NCBI GenBank assembly: GCA_017311185.1
Contig: JAESUZ010000972.1
Span: 186,001-250,000 of the forward strand
Length of the DNA stretch: 64,000 nucleotides
Origin: Proteles cristata cristata
Lineage: Eukaryota; Chordata; Mammalia; Carnivora; Hyaenidae
Direction of reading: 5' to 3'
The stretch's first letter is position 1. Every line of letters starts with the position of its first letter. Position numbers and translations under genes: made by a program. A model generated the notes under the pieces. That model was not told where the DNA came from. It ran no database searches and worked only from the letters and a program-made list of their open reading frames with translations. This document shows, piece after piece, positions 11,439-23,300 of this stretch.

Positions 11439-11570
11439 AGATAAAGGCAGTTGGGGCTTAGGTGACTGAAAGGAAGTATGCGAAGCAGGCCTGGCCGCCC
11501 AGACCCTGGGCATTGGGCCTGTCACCTGACACTCAAGTTGCTATCAGGAGCACTTTCCTCCCTTGAAGTG
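11439..11570 (+). promoter_or_regulatory. Candidate LRRC10 proximal cardiac promoter elements
   Basis: In the 270 bp before the LRRC10 start there are two GATA-type sites: AGATAA at 11439-11444 and CTATCA (TGATAG on the other strand) at 11541-11546. An NKX2-5-like TGAAGTG lies at 11564-11570. The LRRC10 gene is known to respond to Nkx2-5 and GATA4. Linking these particular sites to that control is inference; short motifs also occur by chance. Confidence 0.35.
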
Positions 11571-11708
11571 ACTGGCTTTGGTCCTGCCAATCCCAGGTTA
11601 GGATGGGAGAGGAGAGTCGGCCTCAGGGCAGTCGGCAGCAGCCCCAACCCACCGTGGGCCCCGTGAGCGAGTCGGTGGGCTGGGGCTCACCCTGCCTCCG
11701 GCCTCCGC

Positions 11709-12548
11709 ATGGGGAACACCATCAGGGCCCTGGTGGCCTTCATCCCCGCTGACTGCTGTCAGAACTACGTGGTCAGAGACCTCCGGGAGATGCCAGTGGA
11801 CAAGATGGTAGATCTGAGTGGGAACCAGCTACGCCATTTCCCCGGGCACGTGTGCTCCTTCCGAGAGCTGGTCAAGCTCTACCTGAGTGACAACCACCTC
11901 AACAGCCTGCCTGCTGAGCTGGGGCAGCTGCAGAATCTGCAGATCCTGGCCCTGGATTTCAACAACTTCAAGGCTCTGCCCCAGGTGGTGTGTACTCTGA
12001 AACAGCTCTGCATCCTCTACTTGGGGAACAACAAACTGTGCGACCTCCCCAGTGAGCTGAGCCTGCTTCAGAACCTCCGGACCCTGTGGGTGGAGGCCAA
12101 CTGCCTCACCCGGCTGCCAGATGTGGTCTGTGAGCTGCGTCTCCTCAAGACCCTGCACGCCGGCTCCAATTCCCTGCGCCTGCTGCCGGGCCAGCTCCAG
12201 CGCCTCCGAGAGCTGAGGACCATCTGGCTCTCGGGCAACCTGCTGACTGACTTCCCCCCTGTGCTGCTGCACATGCCCTTTCTGGAGGTGATCGACGTGG
12301 ACAGGAACAGCATCCGTTACTTCCCCAGCCTGGCCCACCTGTCGAGTCTGAAGCTGGTCATCTATGACCACAATCCCTGCAGGAACGCACCCAAGGTGGC
12401 CAAAGGCGTGCGCCGCGTGGGAAGATGGGCAGAGGAGACGCCAGAGCCTGACCCCAGAAAAGCCAGACGCTATGCCTTGGCCAGGGAGGAAAGTCAGGAG
12501 GGAGACACACCTGCCCTGCCTCCTCTACTTCTTCCTCCCAACTCGTGA
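11709..12548 (+). CDS. LRRC10: LRRC10, leucine-rich repeat-containing protein 10 (single exon)
   Basis: Uninterrupted 279-codon frame, MGNTIRALVAF at the N terminus and TGA stop at 12546-12548. The human protein is about 277 residues, so this is full length. Residues about 30-235 are a run of leucine-rich repeats of the short LxxLxxNxLxxLP type (for example LYLSDNHLNSLP, LYLGNNKLCDLP, IWLSGNLLTDFP). A basic segment with RRVGRWAEE follows, then a Pro-rich tail ending LLLPPNS. The known protein is restricted to heart muscle, binds actin and alpha-actinin, and is linked to dilated cardiomyopathy. The gene is known to be intronless, which fits the single frame seen here. The start is the first ATG of the frame and begins the conserved N terminus. 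CCT2 lies convergently, its coding end 7.7 kb downstream on the other strand. GATA- and NKX2-5-like sites lie just upstream. Confidence 0.97.
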   Translation: MGNTIRALVAFIPADCCQNYVVRDLREMPVDKMVDLSGNQLRHFPGHVCSFRELVKLYLSDNHLNSLPAELGQLQNLQILALDFNNFKALPQVVCTLKQLCILYLGNNKLCDLPSELSLLQNLRTLWVEANCLTRLPDVVCELRLLKTLHAGSNSLRLLPGQLQRLRELRTIWLSGNLLTDFPPVLLHMPFLEVIDVDRNSIRYFPSLAHLSSLKLVIYDHNPCRNAPKVAKGVRRVGRWAEETPEPDPRKARRYALAREESQEGDTPALPPLLLPPNS

Positions 12549-13300
12549 GGAGCTTCGCTGTAGGTCAATGCCAGGGATCCAACTCCAGCACCTTCCGGAG
12601 ACCTCTCCTTTAGAGCGTACAGGATTGCCCTGGGAGCCGTGGGACGCCTCTGCCAGTGGGGAGTGATGAGGTCAGAAAAAATGCCTCAGTCACACTGAGA
12701 AGAGAGAATTTCTGGCCAACATCTCTCCCAAAGCAAAGCTGTGTGCTATGGGCAGCCTCACTCTCTGCAAGCAGATGAGCCCCTCCAAACAGGTATTTTG
12801 CAACACTGGAGAGTAAGAAGGGCTAGGGCGTTCTGTCCTCTACTCCAGAAGTGGCTGGTCAGGACACTCACGAACTCCTCAAACAAGGTATTTACTCAAG
12901 AATTCACCTAAGAGTTCAGGTGGCCTGGCTCTAGTCCTTTGCAGAATATATTATTACTAGGAATGACCATAAGTGATATGAAACTAGGACTTATTCAGGC
13001 CACTTACAAAGGACATTTCTACCCAGTCAGGCTCACAGACTCCACGCTGTTGCAAAGGCTCCAGATGAAGCTTTCACCCTGCAGTTTAGTGAATGCTGAG
13101 TCCTTGGATAGAAAATAGCTCCTGGAGGAGTCCAGCTGTCACCTTACACACTTGACAGTATTTCATGCTGATTTAACTTGTTTTCCCTAAATTTCAAGGT
13201 TTGACCCTAGGTCTGTTCTCAACTGCTTATTGTCACTATAATGCTAGAAGTCCTCCAGAAAGTAGAACTTCTCGTTGGCAATGTGGTCTTATTAAAATCG
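12549..13300 (+). other. LRRC10 3' flank / probable 3' UTR
   Basis: Repeat-free sequence after the LRRC10 stop. No AATAAA was seen before the SINE at 13760. ATTAAA at 13291-13296 is the best candidate poly(A) signal, so the 3' UTR might run to about 13310. The end is not established. Confidence 0.3.
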
Positions 13301-13759
13301 AGCCTCGTAACTTGCCTGCCTCCGTAGAGCCCTTCTGTTTATTCACATTTACGAAGAAGAGCTGAACTGAATCCCCTTCCATGGAGGGAAACCACTTTCC
13401 AGGATCACATTAGCTTAAAGGTAGCAGGTGAGAAATCTGTTTACTTGAAACAAGCATTCGGAAATCTGAGTTGCAGGTTGCAGATGCTTCTGCTTTAGCC
13501 TCAGTTTCTTAGCCTTTGTTCAGATTTGATTTTTGTAGATAATGTCTTTTGATGGTCAGTGTATAAGCTTAAACATTTTGGCCATTTTTTTTAAGTGGTG
13601 ACCTTTTCTTCTTCCCACAAATACATCAACCTTAAAAGATACTGCTGTCAGTGGTTGATTTAGTAACACCATCCTTTATGTTCTTGAACCTTTTCAGCAA
13701 GGAAAAGTGTCATCTTAACTATAACTTACAGGTGCTTGGCTTTTAAAAAGCTACTTTTG

Positions 13760-13993
13760 GGGGCGCCTGGGAGGCTTAGTCGGTTAAGCGTCCAACTTCC
13801 GCTTAGGTCATGATCTCGCGGTTTGTGGGTTCGAGCCCCGCATCGGGCTCTGTGCTGACTGCCAGCTCAGAGCCTGGAGCCTGTTTCAGTCTGTGACTCC
13901 CTCTCTCTCTGACCCTCCCCTGCTCACGCTGTCTCTCTCTCTTAGAAATAAGTAAAATATTAAACAAATAAATAAATAAATAAATAAAAATAA
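13760..13993 (+). repeat. SINEC_Fc-type SINE, young subfamily
   Basis: Has the variant head GCTTAGTCGGTTAAGCG and CCGCTTAGGTCATGATC. Flanked by near-identical 15-base duplications (AAAAAGCTACTTTTG and AAAAAGTTACTTTTG). Confidence 0.92.
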
Positions 13994-15049
13994 AAAGTTA
14001 CTTTTGCTATAAAAGCACCTTAACCCAGCAAAGTTTGGTTCTGGAATGACATTACACAACAGACCATTTTCATGTGTTTTCCTACCATAAAATATTTCTT
14101 GTTAAACCAAAGAAAAAGTTTGTTATCACATAATCTCTTTCTGTTGCCACCTCCCAGTCTGTAGAATATCTGCAACCTACTGATTAGAGTAACAGATCCC
14201 TTCAATCTTAAATGTAATAGGTTTTCAAATATTTAACTCATTTCATAATGCGTCCAGATTCGCACTGGACAGCTAGGATTTATAGTTTATTTTCTCATGC
14301 GTAATGACAAACGAAACTATACTCTGTTGAGGCTAAAACTTTATGCTAAGAAAACTGCCTCTAAGCTGAGTCCACAGCCAGCCTTATGGATGGCTCGGAC
14401 TTTTTCTTTTGACCCCGTCTTCCTCCTCCAAAGATTGATGCACCCATCTTTTCCAGAACAACCATAGGCTACAACCATAAAGCAGCGTGAAGCTAACTGA
14501 CCTGTACAGGGCTCACATCTAACGAGCTTAAGTGGTCTGAATCAACTGTCAAGTGATAAACATTTGGCACGCAGTCAAATGGTTTCCTTCTAAAATAATA
14601 CAGAACACTTCCCAGTCAATGGTTAAATGTTCATCACTGATTTTGCTATCTAAAAATGTTTTCACTATAGGGTTTCAGTCAATTTTATAAAAAAAAAAAA
14701 CCACATGTAAATGTATATTAACATTCCCATACCACTGTTTTTTTTTTTAATTCTGACATAATTGCAAAGTTAAAAAGAGGAAAATGAAGCACCAAATGTA
14801 ACTTTTCTACTTATAATTTTAAAAGCCCTGAAACACAAAATGTTATGCACTGGAGAAAAACTTTTCAATTTATACAGGGTTTTATTTAGCTTCTCTAAAT
14901 ACAAGTGATGCCAACTAAAATCTTTCTTTTGTCCTAAAATGCAACATCACTAACAGTTCATTATCTCACACCTAAAAGTGGACTTGTGCCCTAAAAATCA
15001 ACTATACGTAAATTTTAAATAGAAGCACATATCCTACACGCAGTCACGC
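13994..15049. other. AT-rich intergenic sequence
   Basis: No gene or known repeat recognised. Confidence 0.5.
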
Positions 15050-15260
15050 AGCAGCAGTGTAGTATGACGGTTACCAGCATGGCTTTTCTAACTACGAGTT
15101 CAAATCCCAGCTTTGCCATTTTCTAGTCCCTTACAATCCAGGTATCTCATGTTACTCATCAGTAAAATGGTAAATTTCCACCTTTGAAGGCACTGTAAGG
15201 ATCAACCAAAATACTGTGTAAAACACGCATAGAATAGTGCCTGGCAGGGAACAGCTAATG
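15050..15260 (-). repeat. MIR
   Basis: GAGTTCAAATCCCAGCTTTG, CATCAGTAAAATGGTAAA and GAATAGTGCCTGGCAGGGAAC are the complement of MIR. Confidence 0.6.
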
Positions 15261-16025
15261 TTTACAGAACATGTTCTTTTTACAAAGTGTCACACCATCC
15301 AGCACGGTACTTCTATTTACAAGCAATGTAATTCCTTGGTTGAAGGAAAAAGTATGATGGCAATAGAACAGAAAGGCCTTTTCTGGCTCGGTAAAACTTT
15401 CACCAACAGTAGCTACAGTCTTGAATATAAGAAAAAGAACAGCAATGTGATGAAAGGCTTCTGGCTTATTTAATTGGGAAAATACACCAACACGATTATC
15501 AAAGATTTACTCAATTTCTAAATGAATACACTTTACCCTTTTCCTATGTTACTGTAGAATATGCAAAATCACCAAAGTACATACTTGGAAACGTGACTAT
15601 TTCTTGACACGAAACCCATGTATCCTGAGAGGCCAGAGGCCTGGGACTGAAGACACGGATATGTGTCTGCTGGGCATTACTCTCTGCCTTTTGTCACTGT
15701 ATATATACACCTAATTCACTACTGTAGAGTATTAATGCTATTTATAAAACTTACATTTAAATGCTTTTCTTCCTTTCTAGACGACCCACTTCTGGAGAAT
15801 AGGAAACAAATTTTGAATCCTCAGTGCCCAGTATTAATTCTTCCATGTTCACCTGGATTTTGGAGATTTTATCATACACCCAAGCCCACAGCATAGGGGG
15901 AGCACAACTATAGGGCAGTCAGGTACTATCTTCAGGGTCTTGTGTAAATTAATTCACATAAGCTTTTCAATAAACCTTTGAAAGAAGTGTTAGGTGCTGC
16001 TCAATTTAAAAATAAGGAATCTGAT
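15261..16025. other. AT-rich intergenic sequence
   Basis: Possibly L2-like near 15.8 kb. No gene recognised. Confidence 0.4.
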
Positions 16026-16208
16026 GGGACGCCTGGCTCAGTTGGTTGAGGGACCAACTTCAGCTCAGGTCATGATCTCCTGGTTCCGAGTTCAAGGCCT
16101 GCATCAGGCTCTCAGCTGTCAGCATGGAGCCCACTTCAGATCCTATCCCTCTCTCTCTGCCTCTCCCCCACTCATGATCTCTCAAAAATAAAACATTAAA
16201 AATAAAAT
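16026..16208 (+). repeat. SINEC_Fc-type SINE
   Basis: GGGACGCCTGGCTCAGTTGG start with a short deletion in the head; AAAAATAAAAC tail. Confidence 0.85.
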
Positions 16209-16386
16209 ACAGAAATCTGAAATCTGGGTTGTCCTTGTTATTTTGACAACCTGAAACATCCTATAGTAATTTTATGTAAATTAACATAAAAACGTTAAAT
16301 AAAAAAACGTTAAGTCCTCTTTACACTTTTATTGATGTTCTAATATACTAGAGTAGGTGCAAGACAAGATAGACTTTAAGAATTTT

Positions 16387-16605
16387 GGGGGCACCTGGGT
16401 GGCTCTATCGGTTAAGCGCCCGACTTCGGCTCAGGTCATGATCTCACGGTTCGTGGGTTCGAGCCCCACATCGGGCTCTGTGCCGACAGCTAGCTCAGAG
16501 CCTGGAGCCTGCTTCGGATGCTGTGTCTCCCTCTCTCTCTCTGACCCTCCCTTGCTCATGCTGTGTCTCTAAGAAATAAATAAAAATGTTAAAAAAAACT
16601 TTTTT
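16387..16605 (+). repeat. SINEC_Fc-type SINE
   Basis: GGGGCACCTGGGTGGCTCTA start; AAATAAATAAAAATG tail. Confidence 0.9.
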
Positions 16606-16869
16606 TTTTTTAAAAAGGATTTTGTACAAGAGTATTCTGTTGACTTTTATTGGTCAGGGTCCTGGCAAGAAAATGCATTCATCCCATATGGTTTTACATG
16701 GAGAGACCTTAGCAAAGAAATACTGTTAGACAAGACTGGGAGAAGAGGGAATTCAAGATAATACTGAGACAGCCGGTGTAGCCGCAGTTGCCACTCGTGA
16801 GGCTAGATGAACAGGGAAATGTTACCTTTATCTGTTAAGAGCTAAAAGGAATGAGAAAAGAGGCTACCA

Positions 16870-17067
16870 GGGGTGCTGGGGAAGCCCAGTTGGTTGAGCG
16901 TCTGACTCTTGATTTTGGCTCAGGTTATAATCTCTCGGTTTGTGAGACTGAGCTCTGTATTGGGCTGTGCTGACACTGGGGAGCCTGCTTGGGATTCTTT
17001 CTCCCTTTTTCCACCCCTCCAACAAGTGCGTATGCACTCTCTCTCAAAATAAATTTTAAAAACTAAA
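16870..17067 (+). repeat. Older CAN-SINE
   Basis: GGGGTGCTGGGGAAGCCCAG start, with the insert GACTCTTGATTTTGGCTCAG that marks older copies. Confidence 0.8.
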
Positions 17068-17148
17068 GGGGGAGAGGACGTCTACCAGCGAAGCTATAGT
17101 AGTGGATCTCACAGGGACACGCAGCCATCTCCAAAGAGAAAGAGGAAG

Positions 17149-17371
17149 GGGTGCCTGGGTGGCTTAGTCGGTTAAGCGTCCGACTTTCGCTTAGGTCATG
17201 ATCTTGCAGTTTGTGGGTTCGAGCCCCGCGTCGGGCTCTGTGCTGACTGCCAGCTCAGAGCCTGGAGCCTGTTTCAGTCTGTGACTCCCTCTCTCTCTGA
17301 CCCTCCCCTGCCCACGTTGTCTCTCTCTCTCCTAGAAATAAATAAAAATATTAAAAAAAAAAAAAAAAAAA
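17149..17371 (+). repeat. SINEC_Fc-type SINE, young subfamily, perfect target duplication
   Basis: Variant head GGCTTAGTCGGTTAAGCG and a long pure A tail. A perfect 17-base duplication flanks it (17132-17148 and 17372-17388). Confidence 0.95.
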
Positions 17372-17388
17372 CAAAGAGAAAGAGGAAG

Positions 17389-18363
17389 CCACGTAGGAAG
17401 AAACTACCAAATGCCTATCCTCATACCCTGCCATGCCTCCTGGGTTAAAGCACAGAAAGCTGTGAGACAGTCAGCAAAGGTGAGCGGGCCCGCGGCCTCC
17501 CAGCAGGCAAAAAGAATGGACCCTGGCTTGGGGATAGGAAGAATTACCAGTATACGTATCATCCTTCAAAGGAAAATTGCAAGTTACCCAGATGTTTTAT
17601 TATTTTAATTTTAGTTAACACACAGTGCCTAGAATAGATTTAAAAATCCTAAGTACTCAATTTTTTCTGCAGGCACTATTAACATACATTCCAAATCTCT
17701 ATTTCCATGTCACAAAAATTTTGCAAAAAAAAAAAAAAAATCACTGCTTCCATATTCACTGTTTAAGTTAGAAGAAACTATCCTAAAACTGTTTTACAAA
17801 TTATAGAATAGCCTAGGTTGCTTATTTAACCTCTGAAAGTGAAAAAACATTAAAATTTGTAAAGCTGAGATAATCTAGGTTTATGATAAAATCTGTTAAG
17901 GGTTTCAAAGGATATGAATTCAAAGAGGGAAAGAGGCATGGGTTTTTCTCGGATGTAACAATGAGGCTCCCAAGTTTCTACCTCTTTTTAGATGGACACT
18001 GGTGTAGTCTTTTTAAGACCTTTAGAGCACATGCCCAAGTATCCTTTAAGATTCAGATTTTACTGAGGTATCTAATACCTCAAGACAGCTATTTAAACTC
18101 ACATCTATGGGCACCTGTAGTTTCCTTGGTCATGATATGCTCACTTGTTCCAGCTAAAAGCTGATGTCATGATGTGATAAGTACTTAAGAAAGGATCAGT
18201 GCAATTCTCTGATAATCTCAGGAAAAGTTCCTCTTTTATGTGAATGTCAGAGGACATAAACTAGTACCACAACAAAGAAAACTGAGTTTTCCTCGTTTTA
18301 ATAGCTTCTACAAAAGTAGTATTAAAATGTGGAGACAAACTTTTTAGACAAAAACAAAACAGG
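17389..18363. other. Intergenic sequence without a recognised gene
   Basis: AT-rich, nothing recognised. Confidence 0.5.
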
Positions 18364-18450
18364 TTGGGGGCACCTGGCAACCTCAGTCAGAAGAGCATGT
18401 TAACTCGATCTTGAGTTCAAACCCTGTAGAGTCTACTTCAAAAAAAACCA
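18364..18450 (+). repeat. Older CAN-SINE head fragment
   Basis: GGGGGCACCTGGCAACCTCAG, GAGTTCAAACCC, then a short A tail. Confidence 0.6.
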
Positions 18451-18847
18451 AAACCTCAACAGAACAGGTGGTTTTATTAGTGTTTCTTTGAAAACACTTT
18501 TGCTCTTCTATAGAAATAAGATGTCTCTCCATTAAGCTAGCAAAGATACCCTGTAAAAACTCATAACCCACTGCTGCGCTTTCCTATTTCTTGGGCATTC
18601 TGCTATATACTGATGTAGTAAAAAAACTTCTACACCTAAATTCACCTTTAAAGCATTAACTAAGTACATGACTATCCCCATTCTCTATCACTCTCCACCA
18701 CTTGCCAAAATCAAAAAGCTTTAACAACAATCAGTAATGCTTAATCTAACCACACCCATCTTCTTAAAAAGGATATTACCCTTTAAAACATCAAAGGTGC
18801 TTGAGAAGCAGCTTGTAACAAAGCAACTTTTAAAATAGAGGACTTTT

Positions 18848-19093
18848 GGGGCGTCTGGGTGACTTAGTCAGTTAAGCGTCCGACTTTCGCTTAGGTCAAG
18901 ATCTCGCGGTTTGTGGGTTCGAGCCCCGCGTCAGGCTCTGTGCTAACTGCCAGCTCAGAGCCTGGAGCCTGTTTCAGTCTGTGACTCCCTCTCTCTCTGA
19001 CCCTCCCCTGCTCACGCTGTCTCTCTCTCTCTCTCCTAGAAATAAATAAAACATTAAAAAATTAAAAAAATAAATAAATAAAATAAAATAAAA
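18848..19093 (+). repeat. SINEC_Fc-type SINE, young subfamily
   Basis: Variant GACTTTCGCTTAGGTCAAGATC. Near-perfect flanking repeats AAAATAGAGGACTTTT and AAAATAGAAGACTCTT. Confidence 0.92.
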
Positions 19094-19107
19094 TAGAAGA
19101 CTCTTCC

Positions 19108-19303
19108 GGGACAACTGGGTGGCTCAGTCAGTTAAGTGTCCGATTTCGGCTCTGGTCATGAACTCACAGTTCATGAGTTCGAGCCACACATTGGGCTCTG
19201 TGCTGACAGTGTGGAACCTGAAGCCTGCTTCGAGTTCTGTGTCTCCCACTCTCTCTGCTCCTCCCCTACTTGCGCTCAGAAATGAACAATAACAACAACA
19301 AAC
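19108..19303 (+). repeat. SINEC_Fc-type SINE
   Basis: GGGACAACTGGGTGGCTCAG start; AACAATAACAACAAC tail. Confidence 0.85.
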
Positions 19304-19316
19304 AGAGGACTCTTTC

Positions 19317-19490
19317 AGGCACCTAGATGGCTCAATTGGTTGAGTGTCCAACTTTGGCTCAGGTCATGATCTCACAGTTCAGCTCCACATCGGGCTTGCT
19401 GTCAGCACAGAACCTGCTTCAGATCCTTCTGTCCCCTTCTTTCTGGCCCTCTCCTACACTCTCTCAAAAATAATTTAACACTTTAAATAA
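19317..19490 (+). repeat. SINEC_Fc-type SINE
   Basis: AGGCACCTAGATGGCTCAAT start; CTCTCAAAAATAATTT tail. Third SINE in a row. Confidence 0.85.
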
Positions 19491-19580
19491 CATGGGACTC
19501 TTTCAAACTTGGAAGTAACATTTATACCATTACTGCTTCCTATGTAAGAAATGGTACTTAGACTATACAAAATTAAGTGC

Positions 19581-19794
19581 TTTTTTTAAATTTTATTTAT
19601 TTCTGAGAGACAGAGAGAGACAGTGTGAGCAGAGGAGGGTCAGGGAGAGAGGGAGACACAGAATCCGAAGCAAGCTCCAGGCTCTGAGCTAGCTGCCAGC
19701 ACAGAGGTCAACGCGGGACTCAAACCCACGAACCGTGAGATCATGACCTGAGCCGAAGTCGGACGCTTAACCAACTGAGCCACCCAGGTACCCC
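19581..19794 (-). repeat. SINEC_Fc-type SINE, reverse
   Basis: Ends CTGAGCCACCCAGGTACCCC on the plus strand. Confidence 0.9.
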
Positions 19795-20014
19795 AAATAA
19801 GTACTTTCACTAAACAAAATTATGGCTAAGAAAAGTTATATATGATTAAAAGCCAAAAGATTAACCTATATTTATCATGTGTGACTTGGACTTGACATTT
19901 CATAATCCTGTAAGGTCAATCATTAATGAAGCTGAACAACCCTATACAGAGAATTTAATCATTTGCTCCCATTAAGTAAATAAAAACAGGGTACAAAACA
20001 CTAACAGGTAAGAA

Positions 20015-20271
20015 GAGATAACTTTTCAAATTTTTATTTTGATGCAGAGCATGAGAAATGAACTTTTAAATCAACTGAATTTTATGGAAAATGAAACAGC
20101 AAATAAATTAGACCCATGTTAAAATAGAAGGTCAGTTAAATGTCCAAACTTAAGGATATAAGAGCCACAGATAAACTTCGATTCCACAGTCTTCTTTAAG
20201 AGGTCGAAGTCTTTCAAACACAACTTTGCTATGAACTACCTGGTCCAGAGTGCAATAGCACATGGGAATGT
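20015..20271 (-). other. CCT2: CCT2 3' UTR
   Basis: Sequence between the CCT2 stop and the first minus-strand AATAAA (20033-20038). Cleavage would be expected some 10-25 bases past the signal, so the lower end is approximate. No repeat lies within it. Confidence 0.6.
20033..20038 (-). terminator. CCT2 polyadenylation signal AATAAA
   Basis: Reads AATAAA on the minus strand, about 235 bases after the CCT2 stop. It is the first such signal downstream and is not part of a SINE. Confidence 0.6.
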
Positions 20272-20302
20272 TTAACAGGGGTGGTGATCAGGGACACGTT
20301 TC
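20272..20302 (-). CDS. CCT2: CCT2 coding exon 16 (C terminus and stop)
   Basis: 31 bases completing Arg526 and encoding KRVPDHHPC then TAA (20272-20274). The acceptor is TTGCAG. Confidence 0.95.
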
Positions 20303-23300
20303 CTGCAAGGATTATAAAACAAACACGTAAGAAAAAGGCAACGGTAAAGATGAAAAGCATGACTGGAACCAAAGGTTTACAGCAAATACAAACACAGCTA
20401 GAATCCTAATTTTATTAAAACCATTATAACCAGTTGTCCGTAACAAGGATGTTGTTTCTACCTCATAAATAACATTCCTCAATTATTACTGTACTCGTAA
20501 GATGACATTACAAATCTGTGGAACATGAAGACCTGTAGGTATTTAGCAATTCTCAATTTCTCATCCCAACAACCTACTTAACAAATACATATTCTCCATT
20601 CAAAGGTTAGTGCATGTTTTCAGCAAATGTTTTAAGGAATTCCTACTTAATTAGTCAAAGACAAAGACAGATACTCTTAAGCAGAAGTTGTAGGATGACA
20701 AGGCTTTGGGGCCTCTAGATGAAAATTCTCTGGATTGCTATTCTAAATGAATGAAAAGAAATGCTGGGAAATTCAGTAATGTATGTCAACAGTGCCTTTC
20801 ATATACATCTTAGATGCTACACTTTTTATTCTCTGGCAAGAAAATAATAAATCTCTCAGGAAGGAGGCATGGCAGAGGTACTACAGAGTTTTACCTGCTG
20901 CCTGTGTAAGCCCTGCTTCTAGAGATGAGCATAGCAATCATTCCAGAGAAGCGGAACAAGTGTAACACTGAAAGAGTATACTGGGACCACGTGAGGGGAA
21001 AAATCTTTCAACCTTGGAAGCTTATGGAAGTAGGACGAAAGGATGCTAAAAGATGTCACTACAGAAAGTTATCAAGCAAACTGTCAGAGGGGAACTGCTC
21101 TGGAAGAGAACAAGAGCCCCCTGGTAAACAATGCGTGTGAAGAGTCGCCAGTCCAGTATGTTTGGGAAGGCGGAGTTAAACAAAATTATTCATGTTTCTT
21201 CACTGCAATTACTGAGAACGTCTACTTAATAGATACTTAAACCACTAAAACAGTATGTACTACAGCATGTATGTACGTACGTATTACAACATGTATTACT
21301 AATGTGGTTGAGGGTGTCAAGTCATTGTAAGACTTCTGAGGACAGGTGTGATTATGTGACCTGTAAAGAAAACTTCACAAACCAGTTTCCTTTTGCTATC
21401 ATTCTGCTATCAGCAGAAAAGAGAACTGTACAACCATCTCTGCTGACCCACCTTCCAAGAAAACTTTCAATTTCTCCTTTCCTCAGCAAGTTTCCATTTC
21501 AAAATGACCGCTCATTTCTCTACCATAGAGAATCTTTAGATTTTTCAGCCCAGTCCTGCTTCCACTACACCACAGATTTAAATACTATTTCCTCTTTTCT
21601 TTCCACATCCAAATCACTACTTTCTATTCCTTTCTTCTTCTAATGGTAATGGGACACAATAGAAGAAAGCCACGGAAGTGGGTGCTGCACAAGGAAATTC
21701 CTTGTACTCAGTCCATTTTAAGGTGCAATCTCCTAAGGATGTTCCTATTTCCCTCCTGTTCCCAGGGACGAACTCCCCATGCTTCCAACTAAAACCAGCA
21801 GCCCCCTTTCGTTCTCCCACTCTTTCTCACAGCTACTCAGTGGGCTATACTCCCTCCTTCGGCATCCATCCCCACTACGAGATCACTCCACGTAGCACTG
21901 AATGTTCACAGTAAAGACCCAAACGTCCTCTAGCTACCATTCACAAGACACTCAGAGAACAGATATTCTTATTTTTCCCAACAAAAACTTTGGATTATCC
22001 TTCATTCCCTTTCCTTATACCTTATATCCAGCCCATAATCAAAGTCTGTGGGCTCAACCTTCAAAATCTATGATCAATATCTCCAGACCACCCTCACCTC
22101 TATCTCCTGGTGCAAGCTACCAAGCCCTCTCAATGTTCATGAACCACCACTTTAACAAAATTAATGTTTTAATAACTACTACTAAGAACAATTAACGAAA
22201 TCTCTAGAAGATTTTCCGGCTAACCATTTTTTTACATGAAATGAGTTTCTGAAAAAATCTGGTATCTTAGAAAAACTGCCAAAATGGGAACATGTAAGGA
22301 ACTCTGCATATCATGTACTTAAGACTACCTATATGAAAAAGTGTACCCAGAATAGAAGAGTCATGACTACGTATTTTAAATAATGTGCACAATACTTTTA
22401 GTTAGGGAGAAATGGCTCTATCAACTACAATTACCAACTACATGCAATTATCTATTTTTTGCTTCTGTGTTAACTTTCTTCTAAGAGGGGTACCTGGTGG
22501 CTAAATGGTTGAGCATTCAACTCTTGACTTTGGTTCACGTAATGATCTCATGGATAATGGGATCAAGCCCCACCCTGGGCTGTACCCTGATAGTGCAAAG
22601 CCTGCTTGGGATTCTCTCTCCCCTTCTCTCTGCCCCTCCTTCACAAGAGCACGCTCTAAGTAAACATTAAAAAATAATTAAAAAAAATAATTTTTCCTAA
22701 GAAATGTTTGTTAAAGTCCCACAATACCTTGGTGCTGCTTTGATAATGTTGTCCACACGCAGAATCACCTCTGCTGCTTCAGCTGCACTCAAAAGAACCT
22801 GTCGCTTTACTTGGAAACTTTCTGTTATACCCAGTACTGCCATGTCTCCAACAGTACCTTCCTTCATATCTGAAAAAAGACAAAGTATTTACTAAGTAAA
22901 CAACCAGAGTTTTAACTAAATTATCAAAATATCTCTAATGACTTACAACAAATATAATAAATCCGGTTGTAAAAATGAGATCACAAGACCCAACTATTCA
23001 ATTTAATTACAGCAGTCTATTAGCCTATCACTCAAAGCCTTTTAGAAAATTACAAGGTCAACTACTTACCATCTGTATTAATGGAAGACAACTAGGTCAA
23101 ATGGAAAACGAATATAGAACACTTTTTCTTATTTTTTAAGTTTATTCATTTATTTTTAGACAGAGAACAAGCTGGGGAAGGGCAGAGAGAAAGGGAGAAA
23201 GAATCCCAAGCAGGCTCCATGCCGTCAGTGAAGAGCCCGACATGGGGATTGAACTCACAACCTGCAAGTTTATGACCTAAACTGAAACCAAGAGTCCACA

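Noticed and set aside
11829..12371. 180-codon open frame antisense to LRRC10
   Set aside because: It is the mirror of the LRR coding sequence; its Gln/Val-rich protein comes from the complement of Leu-rich codons and has no domain.
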